From: Kitasatospora sp052076145
Lineage (GTDB): Bacteria > Actinomycetota > Actinomycetes > Streptomycetales > Streptomycetaceae
Assembly (NCBI RefSeq): GCF_052076145.1
Contig: NZ_CP197246.1
Span: 2,604,001-2,668,000 of the forward strand
Direction: 5' to 3'
Length of the DNA stretch: 64,000 nt
Under the pieces are notes generated by a model. That model did not search any database. It was not told the origin of the DNA and worked only from the letters and a program-made list of their open reading frames with translations. A program made the position numbers and the translations under genes. Below, one piece after another: positions 35,109 through 42,356 of the stretch (position 1 is the first letter of the stretch; each line of letters starts with the position of its first letter).

Positions 35109-36150
35109 GGAGGGTCTCCTTCCAGAGGTGGCAGGCACTGCGGCGGCCGGCGCGCTCGGCGCCGTCCTTGTCGGTGACCTGGTGCAGTGCGGGGATCTCG
35201 GTGCGGCACAGGTCGGTGGCGAAGTCGCAGCGCGGGTTGAAGGCGCAGCCGGCCGGGACCTTCAGGAGGTTCGGCGGCAGGCCCTTGATCGCGTAGAGCT
35301 CCTCGCCCTTCTGGTCCAGGCGCGGGATCGAGCGGAGCAGGCCCTTGGTGTACGGGTGCGCCGGGTTGGCGTAGAGCTCGTGCACGGGGGCGGTCTCGAC
35401 GATCCGGCCGGCGTACATGACGGCGATCTTGTCCGCGACGTCGGCGACCACGCCGAGGTCGTGGGTGATCAGGATCAGACCCATGTGGTACTCGGCCTGG
35501 AGCTCCGCCAGCAGATCCATCACCTGCGCCTGGACGGTGACGTCCAGAGCCGTGGTGGGCTCGTCCGCGATGATCAGATCCGGCTCCAGGGCCAGCGCCA
35601 TCGCGATCATGATCCGCTGACGCATACCGCCCGAGAACTGGTGCGGGTAGTCCCCCACCCGCTGCGCGGCGGCCGGGATGCGCACCCGGTCCATCAGCTC
35701 GATCGCCTTGGCCTTCGCCTCCTTGCGGGAAGCGCCCTGGTGCACCCGGAACATCTCGCCGAGCTGGTAGCCCACGCTGAGCACCGGGTTGAGGGAGGAG
35801 AGCGCGTCCTGGAAGATCATCGCGATCTTCCGGCCACGGATCTGCCGGCGCTCCTCGTTGGACATCTTGAGCATGTCCTGGCCCCGGAAGAGGATCTCGC
35901 CCGAGGCGATCCGGCCCGGGGGCATGTCCAGGATGCCCATGATGGTCTGCGCGGTGACGGACTTGCCGGAGCCGGACTCGCCGAGCACGGCGAGCGTCTC
36001 ACCGGCGCTGACGGAGTAGTTGACGCCGTTGACGGCCTTGGCGATGCCGTCCCGGGTCTTGAACTCGACGTGCAGGTCCCGGACCTCCAGCAGCGGGGTG
36101 CCGGGGGTGAGGCGGTCGGTCTGTACGGGCTTCTCGGTCACTGTGGTCAT
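35101..36150 (-). CDS. Opp2 DppD-type ABC ATPase
   Basis: A protein of 349 residues, ATG 36150. It has Walker A GESGSGKS, signature FSGGMRQRIMIAMAL, Walker B LIIADEPTTALD and C-terminal GCAFNPRCDFATDLC. The stretch 35368-35766 aligns base for base with 29442-29840 of opp1 with only about six differences. It lies 17 nt after the DppC gene. It partners the opp2 DppF ATPase. Confidence 0.9.
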   Translation of the reverse strand: MTTVTEKPVQTDRLTPGTPLLEVRDLHVEFKTRDGIAKAVNGVNYSVSAGETLAVLGESGSGKSVTAQTIMGILDMPPGRIASGEILFRGQDMLKMSNEERRQIRGRKIAMIFQDALSSLNPVLSVGYQLGEMFRVHQGASRKEAKAKAIELMDRVRIPAAAQRVGDYPHQFSGGMRQRIMIAMALALEPDLIIADEPTTALDVTVQAQVMDLLAELQAEYHMGLILITHDLGVVADVADKIAVMYAGRIVETAPVHELYANPAHPYTKGLLRSIPRLDQKGEELYAIKGLPPNLLKVPAGCAFNPRCDFATDLCRTEIPALHQVTDKDGAERAGRRSACHLWKETLHG

Positions 36151-36167
36151 GGTGCGTCGCCTCTCTC

Positions 36168-37100
36168 TCAGCGCAGCTTCGGGTCGAGGGCGTCACGCAC
36201 GGCGTCGCCGAGCATGATGAAGGCCAGCACCGTGAGGCTGAGCGCCCCCGCCGGGAAGAACAGCGCGAACGGCGCGGTGCGGATGACCTTCTGGGCCGAG
36301 TTGATGTCGATGCCCCAGGAGATGGTCGGGTCCTGGAGACCGATGCCGAGGAAGCTCAGCGTCGCCTCGGTGGCGATGTAGCCGCCCAGCGCGATGGTCG
36401 CGACGACGATCACCGGGGCGATCGCGTTCGGCAGGATGTGCTTGAGCATGATCCGGCCGGTGCCCGCGCCCAGCGCCTTGGCGGCGGTGACGTAGTCGGC
36501 CTGCTTGACGGTGATGACCGAGCCACGCATCACGCGGGTCATCTGCGTCCAGCCGAGCACGACCAGCGCGAAGACGACGCTCCAGACGGTGCGCGAGCTG
36601 AAGGCGTTGAGCACCACCAGGGCGCCGAGCAGCAGCGGGATGCCGAAGAAGATGTCGGTCACCCGGGAGATCAGGGTGTCGACCCAGCCGCCGAAGTAGC
36701 CGGCCACCATGCCGGTGATGCCGCCGAGGATCGTCACGCCGGCCGTGACGCAGATGCCGACGACGACCGAGGCGCGGGCGCCGTAGATGATCCGGGCGTA
36801 GATCGAGCGGCCCTGGCCGTCGTAGCCGAACCAGTCCGCCTGGAAGAGGTGCGTGTAGTTCGGCTTGGTCAGGAAGTGGTGCTGGAGGTCACCGGCGCGC
36901 GGGTCGACCGAGGTGAACAGGCTCGGCACGATCGCGAAGGCGATCAGCAGCAGGATCAGCAGCGAGGACAGGATGAAGATCGGGCGGGTGCGCAGGTCCT
37001 GCCAGGCGTCCGAGCCGAGGCTGCGGGGCTTCTCCGGCGTCTCCGACTTGGCCGCGAGGGCGGCCGGGGCCGCGGGGGTCTTCTCGAGCACGTCAGGCAT
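36168..37100 (-). CDS. Opp2 DppC-type ABC permease
   Basis: A permease of 310 residues. ATG 37100 overlaps the DppB stop by 8 nt (ATGCCTGA), exactly as in opp1. A cytoplasmic tail of about 37 residues precedes the first helix (PIFILSSLLILLLIAFAIV). The family loop GAGTGRIMLKHILPNAIAPV and C-terminus DAVRDALDPKLR are present. It forms the channel with the opp2 DppB subunit. Confidence 0.9.
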   Translation of the reverse strand: MPDVLEKTPAAPAALAAKSETPEKPRSLGSDAWQDLRTRPIFILSSLLILLLIAFAIVPSLFTSVDPRAGDLQHHFLTKPNYTHLFQADWFGYDGQGRSIYARIIYGARASVVVGICVTAGVTILGGITGMVAGYFGGWVDTLISRVTDIFFGIPLLLGALVVLNAFSSRTVWSVVFALVVLGWTQMTRVMRGSVITVKQADYVTAAKALGAGTGRIMLKHILPNAIAPVIVVATIALGGYIATEATLSFLGIGLQDPTISWGIDINSAQKVIRTAPFALFFPAGALSLTVLAFIMLGDAVRDALDPKLR

Positions 37101-38019
37101 ACCGAATCCTCGGGTCCAGGACCGCGTAGAGCAGGTCGACGATCAGGCTGGCGGCGAGGTAGACGAGCACCAGCACGACAACGAAGCCGGAGACGGTGGC
37201 GCCTTCCTTCAGGTTGATGGCGTGGTAGAGCTCGAAGCCGACGCCCTTGACGTTGAAGATGCCCTCGGTGACGATCGCGCCGCCCATCAGGGCGCCCAGG
37301 TCGGTGCCGAGGAAGGTGACCACCGGGATCATCGAGTTGCGCAGCAGGTGCGTGCCGATGACCTTGCGCTTCGGCAGGCCCTTGGCGACGGCCGTGCGCA
37401 TGTAGTCGGCCTTGATGTTCTCGGCTATCGAGGTCCGGGTGAGCCGGGCGACGTACGCGAGCGACAGCGAGCCCAGCACGAAGGCGGGCAGGATCAGCTG
37501 GCTCATGTCCATCGAGTCCTGCACGGTGGGCGTGACCCACTTCAGCTGGATGGCGAAGACGTTCTGGAAGATGAAGCCCAGCACCGGCACCGGGATGGAG
37601 ATCAGCAGCAGCGTCAGCACCAGGGTCGACTTGTCGAAGGTCTTGCCGCGGCGCAGGCCGGCGAACAGACCGATCGTCACACCGAGCACCACCTCGATGG
37701 CGAAGGCCATCATGGCGAGGCGCATCGTCACCGGGAAGGCGGCCTCGATCTTGTCGAGGACCGGGCGGCCGTCCATCGCCTTGCCGAAGTCACCGGTGAA
37801 CAGGTGGCCCAGGTACGTGAAGTACTGCTGGATCAGCGGCTGGTCCAGGCCCCGCTCGTGCTTGAACGCAGCGATCTGCGCCGGGTCCGCTGCCTTGTCG
37901 CCCCACATCGCGGCGACCGGGTCGCCCGGCAGGACGTGCACCATGAAGAAGATCAGGGTGACCGTTCCCAGGAAGACCGGGATCATTTGGAGCAGTCGCC
38001 TCGCGACAAAGCGCCCCAT
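37093..38019 (-). CDS. Opp2 DppB-type ABC permease
   Basis: A permease of 308 residues from ATG 38019, chosen over an in-frame TTG at 38034 because GGAGG lies 4 nt upstream of the ATG and the opp1 homologue starts at the same residue (MGR-V-RRLLQMIPVF). It has the OppB coupling loop AENIKADYMRTAVAKGLPKR and ends PRIRYA. It is 135 nt after the opp2 binding-protein gene, with a strong hairpin in the gap. Confidence 0.9.
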   Translation of the reverse strand: MGRFVARRLLQMIPVFLGTVTLIFFMVHVLPGDPVAAMWGDKAADPAQIAAFKHERGLDQPLIQQYFTYLGHLFTGDFGKAMDGRPVLDKIEAAFPVTMRLAMMAFAIEVVLGVTIGLFAGLRRGKTFDKSTLVLTLLLISIPVPVLGFIFQNVFAIQLKWVTPTVQDSMDMSQLILPAFVLGSLSLAYVARLTRTSIAENIKADYMRTAVAKGLPKRKVIGTHLLRNSMIPVVTFLGTDLGALMGGAIVTEGIFNVKGVGFELYHAINLKEGATVSGFVVVLVLVYLAASLIVDLLYAVLDPRIRYA

Positions 38020-38074
38020 CGTGCCTCCATCCAAAGCTCTGACGGGCTGTGATCCCGAGTCAGAGGGCGTGACA

Positions 38075-38124
38075 ACGGCCGGTGCCTGCCCCGCCCTCGT
38101 GAGGCGGGGAGGGGCACCGGCCGT
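38075..38124 (-). terminator. Intra-operon hairpin after the opp2 binding-protein gene
   Basis: A 12-bp outer stem (ACGGCCGGTGCC / GGCACCGGCCGT) continued by an inner CCCCGCC/GGCGGGG pairing, between the binding-protein stop (38155) and the DppB start (38019). It is the same arrangement as at 21796 in bldK. Confidence 0.7.
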
Positions 38125-38154
38125 ATCGGTTCAAGCCGTGCGGTGCCGACCTGA

Positions 38155-39789
38155 TTACTTCTGCTTGACCTCGACCTGCGAGAACACCGGGTCGCCGAAC
38201 GAGTCGTACTTCACGCTCTGGACGTTGTTCGAGTAGCCCGCGGTGGTCTTGTAGTACCAGAGCGGGATGGCCGGCATGTCCTTGGCCAGCTGGGCCTCGG
38301 CCTGCTGGTAGAGGTCCGCGGTCTTCTCGACCGAGGTCGCCTTGTCCGCCTCGGCGGCGAGCTTGTCGAACTCCGGGTTGGAGTAGCCCGCGTCGTTGGC
38401 GGCGGCGCCGGTGCCGTAGACGTCACGCAGGAAGTTGGCGTTCAGGGGGTAGTCCTGCACCCAGCCGGTCCGCATCATGCTGCTGACCTGCTTCTTCTTG
38501 ATGATGTCGCGCGCGGTCTTGAAGTCCGGCTTCGGGTCGCCGACGCACTCCACGCCGGTGGCCTGGCGGATGGAGTTGCAGACCGCGTCCACCCACTCCT
38601 TGTGGCCGCCGTCCGAGTTGTAGACGATGGTCAGCTTGTTGTTCGGGACGCCGCCGCCCTCGGTCACGAGCTGCTTGGCCTTGGCCGGGTCGTAGGTGCA
38701 GAACTCACCGCAGGAGTTCGCCTTGTAGCCCATGGCACCCGGGGCGACCCAGGAGTCGGCCGCCTGGCGCGAGCCGTTCAGCACCGTCTTGGTGATGGTG
38801 GCGCGGTCGATCGCCATCGAGAGGCCCTGACGGACCTTCGCCTTGTCGACGCCCTGCCACTGCGGCTGGTACATCGCGAAGGAGATGTTCTGGATGGCGC
38901 CCTGGGCCTGGTCGACGGCGCGGTCGCCCAGGTCGGACTTGTAGGAGGCCAGGTCGCTCGGGTCGACCTGGTCCAGCACGTCCAGGTTGTCGGAGACCAG
39001 GTCCTTGTAGGCGGCCTCGGCCTGGGTGTAGTTCTTGAAGACGATCCCGCCGTTCTTCGCCTTGTCGACACCCGTGTACTTGTCGTAGGCGGCCAGCGTG
39101 ATGGCCTTGTTGTGCTCCCAGGAGACGAACTTGTACGGGCCGTTGCCGATCGGGTTCTGGCCGAACTTCGCCGGGTCCGTGTAGAACGCGGTCGGGAGCG
39201 GCGAGAAGGCCGTGTAGCCGAGCTTGTACTGGAAGTACGAGACCGGGCCGGTCAGCGCGATGGTGAAGTGGGTGTCGTCGACGACCTTGAGGCCGGACAT
39301 CTCCTTCGCGGTCGGCTCGCCCTTGTCCGGGTGGACGGCGTCGTAGCCCGCGATGTCGGAGAACCAGTCGGAGTTGATCTGGTTGTTCTTGACGTTCGCC
39401 GACCAGTTCCACGCGTCGACGAAGGACTTCGCGGTGACGGGCGTGCCGTCGTGGAAGGTCCAGCCGGTCTTCAGCGTGACCGTGTAGTGCTGGGCGTCGG
39501 TCGTCTCGATCTTGTCGGCGACCTGGTTGCGCAGCTTCGAGGTGGTGGGGTCGTAGTCGACCAGGCCCTTGAAGAGCTGCTTGATGACGCGGCCGCCCTG
39601 GTTCTCCATGGCGTTGGCGGGCTGCAGCGGGTTCTGCGGCTCGGCGCTCTGGTAGCTGAACGTGCCCTGCGCGTTGACCGCGCCGCCACTCGAACCACCG
39701 CTGCTGGACGTGCTGCTCCCGCAGGCGGTAGCGGCGAGGGCGACCGCAACTGCTGCGACGACCCACTTGGCCTGGCTGGCACCGCGCAT
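38155..39789 (-). CDS. Opp2 peptide-binding lipoprotein
   Basis: A lipoprotein of 544 residues, ATG 39789 with AGGAGG 7 nt upstream. The lipobox AATAC puts the modified cysteine at 23. It is an SBP_bac_5 protein closely related to the opp1 binding protein (EPQNPLQPANAMENQGGRVI, LKTGWTFHDGTPVTAKSF, VRQGLSMAIDRATITKTVLN, paired cysteines in SCGEFCTY). It is first in opp2. The upstream region 39790-40160 carries a relative of the bldKA palindrome, so expression may be co-controlled with bldK. Confidence 0.9.
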   Translation of the reverse strand: MRGASQAKWVVAAVAVALAATACGSSTSSSGGSSGGAVNAQGTFSYQSAEPQNPLQPANAMENQGGRVIKQLFKGLVDYDPTTSKLRNQVADKIETTDAQHYTVTLKTGWTFHDGTPVTAKSFVDAWNWSANVKNNQINSDWFSDIAGYDAVHPDKGEPTAKEMSGLKVVDDTHFTIALTGPVSYFQYKLGYTAFSPLPTAFYTDPAKFGQNPIGNGPYKFVSWEHNKAITLAAYDKYTGVDKAKNGGIVFKNYTQAEAAYKDLVSDNLDVLDQVDPSDLASYKSDLGDRAVDQAQGAIQNISFAMYQPQWQGVDKAKVRQGLSMAIDRATITKTVLNGSRQAADSWVAPGAMGYKANSCGEFCTYDPAKAKQLVTEGGGVPNNKLTIVYNSDGGHKEWVDAVCNSIRQATGVECVGDPKPDFKTARDIIKKKQVSSMMRTGWVQDYPLNANFLRDVYGTGAAANDAGYSNPEFDKLAAEADKATSVEKTADLYQQAEAQLAKDMPAIPLWYYKTTAGYSNNVQSVKYDSFGDPVFSQVEVKQK

Positions 39790-40160
39790 GGGTGTGCCTC
39801 CTGAATCCGTGTTGCAAACGTGGAGAGCACCGTGCTGTGTGGCCGGCGTCGGCGCCGAGACCTGCCGGTGCTTCCTCGCCCGAGGTTCCGGCGCGCACCC
39901 CTGCGCGTAACCCTTGACCCGAGCTCGACTTCACCCACTATCGGTCACTCTCGGATACGAACCCGACCATTACCGATCTCAATTTGGTCACATGAAAGAC
40001 ACTCGGATGCCAGAAAACGGACATTCAAGACATACGCAGACAGGTACTAAACGGACAGTTGCCATGCATGACGGGCGGTCACGTCCGATAACCGGACAAC
40101 GGCCCGTCAGCTCACTACGCGCGTTGACAGCGGAGCGTGACGTGCGTCGCCCACGAAAAA
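39790..40160 (-). promoter_or_regulatory. AT-richer promoter region of opp2
   Basis: About 370 bp between the opp2 start and the typA terminator, AT-richer than its surroundings like the bldK leader. It contains the palindrome GTCCGATAACCGGAC (40083-40097), CGGACA half-sites near 40018-40023 and 40052-40057, and CTACGCGCGTTG (40115-40126), which also occurs at 18559-18570 in the bldK leader. No credible gene is present. Confidence 0.55.
40083..40097. promoter_or_regulatory. Palindromic operator candidate upstream of opp2
   Basis: GTCCGATAACCGGAC, with 5-bp arms GTCCG/CGGAC around ATAAC, about 294 bp before the opp2 binding-protein start. It differs by one base from the centre of the perfect palindrome at 18491-18509. 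Confidence 0.55.
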
Positions 40161-40205
40161 GCGCCGGCCGGCGCCCTCCCGAAGGGGAGGGACGCCGGCC
40201 GGCGC
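40161..40205 (-). terminator. Terminator of typA
   Basis: A 13-bp stem (GCGCCGGCCGGCG / CGCCGGCCGGCGC) with further inner pairing CCTCCC/GGGAGG around GAAG, 14 nt after the typA stop. Confidence 0.85.
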
Positions 40206-40219
40206 CGAAGGGTGCTGCG

Positions 40220-42088
40220 TCAGTTCTTCTTGGCGCGCGAGGCCGTGCGGCCGCGCTCCTTCTGGTCCAGGACGAGCTTGCGGATGCGCACCGTCTCCGG
40301 GGTCACCTCGATGCACTCGTCCTCGCGGCAGAACTCGAGGCTCTGCTCGAGCGAGAGCTTGCGCGGCGGCACCAGGTTCTCGGTGGTGTCGGAGGAAGCG
40401 GCACGCATGTTGGTGAGCTTCTTCTCCTTGGTGATGTTGATGTCCATGTCGTCCTGGCGCGAGTTCTCGCCGACGATCATGCCCTCGTACACCTCGGTGG
40501 TGGGCTCCACGAAGAGCGTGCCGCGCTCCTGGATCCCCATCATCGCGAACGGCGTCACGACACCGGCGCGGTCGGCCACCAGCGAGCCGTTGTTGCGCAT
40601 CCGGAGCTCGCCGAACCACGGCTCGTGGCCCTCGAAGATGGAGTGCGCGATACCCGTGCCACGGGTGTCGGTCAGGAACTGCGTACGGAAGCCGATCAGG
40701 CCACGCGACGGGACGATGAACTCCATGCGGACCCAGCCGGAGCCGTGGTTCGTCATGGTCTCCATGCGGCCCTTGCGGGTCGCCATCAGCTGGGTGATGG
40801 CGCCGAGGTACTCCTCGGGGCTGTCGATGGTCATCCGCTCGACCGGCTCGTGGGTCTTGCCGTTGATGACCTTGGTGACGACCTGCGGCTTGCCGACGGT
40901 CAGCTCGAAGAGCTCCCGGCGCATGGTCTCGACCAGGATGGCCAGCGCCAGCTCGCCACGGCCCTGGACCTCCCAGGCGTCCGGACGCTCGGTCGGCAGC
41001 ACGCGGAGCGAGACGTTACCGACCAGCTCGCGGTCCAGGCGGTCCTTCACCATGCGGGCGGTGACCTTGTGGCCCTTGCCGCCCTTGCCGACCAGCGGCG
41101 AGGTGTTGGTGCCGATGACCATGGAGATGGCCGGCTCGTCGACCGTGATCAGCGGCAGCGCGATCGGGTTCTCGAGGTCGGCGAGGGTCTCACCGATCAT
41201 GATGTCGGGGATACCGGCGACGGCACAGATGTCACCGGGGCCCGCGACCTCGGCCGGCTTGCGGGTGAGCGCCTCGGTCATCAGCAGCTCGGTGATCTTG
41301 ACCTGCTGGACCGAACCGTCACGCTTCATCCACGCGACCTGCTGGCCCTTGCGCAGCTCGCCCTGCTCGACACGGCAGAGCGCGATGCGGCCGAGGAAGT
41401 TGTCGGCGTCGAGGTTGGTGACGTGGGCCTGGAGCGGCGCGTCCTCCTCGTAGGTCGGGGCCGGGACGTGCGCGAGGATCGTCGAGAAGAACGGCTCCAG
41501 CGAGTCGCTGTCCGGCGGCACGGTGCCGTTCTCGGGCTTGGTCATCGAGGCGACGCCGTCACGCGCACAGGCGTAGACGATCGGGAACTCGATCTGGTCC
41601 TCGGTGGCGTCCAGGTCCAGGAAGAGGTCGTACGTCTCGTTGATGACCTCGTCGATCCGGGAGTCCGGACGGTCGGTCTTGTTGATGCAGAGGATGACCG
41701 GCAGCTTGGCGGTCAGGGCCTTGCGGAGCACGAAGCGGGTCTGCGGCAGCGGACCCTCGGAGGCGTCGACGAGGAGGACGACCGCGTCCACCATCGAGAG
41801 ACCGCGCTCGACCTCGCCACCGAAGTCGGCGTGGCCGGGGGTGTCGATGATGTTGATCGTGATCGGAGCGCCACCCTCCTTCGGGTGGTACTTGACGGCC
41901 GTGTTCTTCGCGAGAATGGTGATGCCCTTCTCGCGCTCCAGGTCGTTCGAGTCCATCATTCGGTCGTCGAGGTGCTGGTGGGCAGCGAAGGCGCCGGCCT
42001 GCTTCAGCATGGCGTCGACCAGAGTGGTCTTGCCGTGGTCGACGTGGGCGACGATGGCAACGTTGCGGATGTCATTGCGCGTGGGCAT
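40220..42088 (-). CDS. typA: Translational GTPase TypA/BipA
   Basis: A ribosome-associated GTPase of 622 residues, involved in stress adaptation and large-subunit assembly. The G1 motif AHVDHGKTT lies at about 14-22, switch region REKGITILAKNTA, G3 IDTPGHADFGGEVER and G4 INKTDRPD. Beyond the elongation-factor domains comes the BipA-specific C-terminus with SRGLIGFRTQFLTDTRGTG. The length is normal for the family. In S. coelicolor typA neighbours bldK, which supports the naming of the importer operons here. Confidence 0.95.
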   Translation of the reverse strand: MPTRNDIRNVAIVAHVDHGKTTLVDAMLKQAGAFAAHQHLDDRMMDSNDLEREKGITILAKNTAVKYHPKEGGAPITINIIDTPGHADFGGEVERGLSMVDAVVLLVDASEGPLPQTRFVLRKALTAKLPVILCINKTDRPDSRIDEVINETYDLFLDLDATEDQIEFPIVYACARDGVASMTKPENGTVPPDSDSLEPFFSTILAHVPAPTYEEDAPLQAHVTNLDADNFLGRIALCRVEQGELRKGQQVAWMKRDGSVQQVKITELLMTEALTRKPAEVAGPGDICAVAGIPDIMIGETLADLENPIALPLITVDEPAISMVIGTNTSPLVGKGGKGHKVTARMVKDRLDRELVGNVSLRVLPTERPDAWEVQGRGELALAILVETMRRELFELTVGKPQVVTKVINGKTHEPVERMTIDSPEEYLGAITQLMATRKGRMETMTNHGSGWVRMEFIVPSRGLIGFRTQFLTDTRGTGIAHSIFEGHEPWFGELRMRNNGSLVADRAGVVTPFAMMGIQERGTLFVEPTTEVYEGMIVGENSRQDDMDINITKEKKLTNMRAASSDTTENLVPPRKLSLEQSLEFCREDECIEVTPETVRIRKLVLDQKERGRTASRAKKN

Positions 42089-42356
42089 GCTGAGCGGACT
42101 CTCCCGGAATCGTGGGTTTCGGCGCCCGGCTGCGTTCAGCGTTGATCAGCGTCTTCGCCGCGGGCGACTTGCGATCCGTGTTGATCGCCACCACCCGTTC
42201 CGCCTGCTACTACCGGTCCACCCGCCGGGCACTACATGCCACGGCTTCCTCCTATCGTACGGGGAACATCCCAGAGGGGCAGAAACGGGCAGGTCCGGAC
42301 GGGCGGGTGCGCTCAAGATCACAATTTTGCGGGGTCGGCGGAGCCCCCCGGCCCGG

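Noticed and set aside
39820..40050. A 76-codon plus-strand frame in the opp2 promoter region
   Set aside because: No start signal, AT-rich, no similarity to any known protein type; better explained as regulatory DNA.
18491..40126. Shared motifs at both ends of a 21.6-kb segment read as ends of a mobile element
   Set aside because: The elements are short regulatory-type palindromes, there is no transposase or integrase and no target-site duplication was found.
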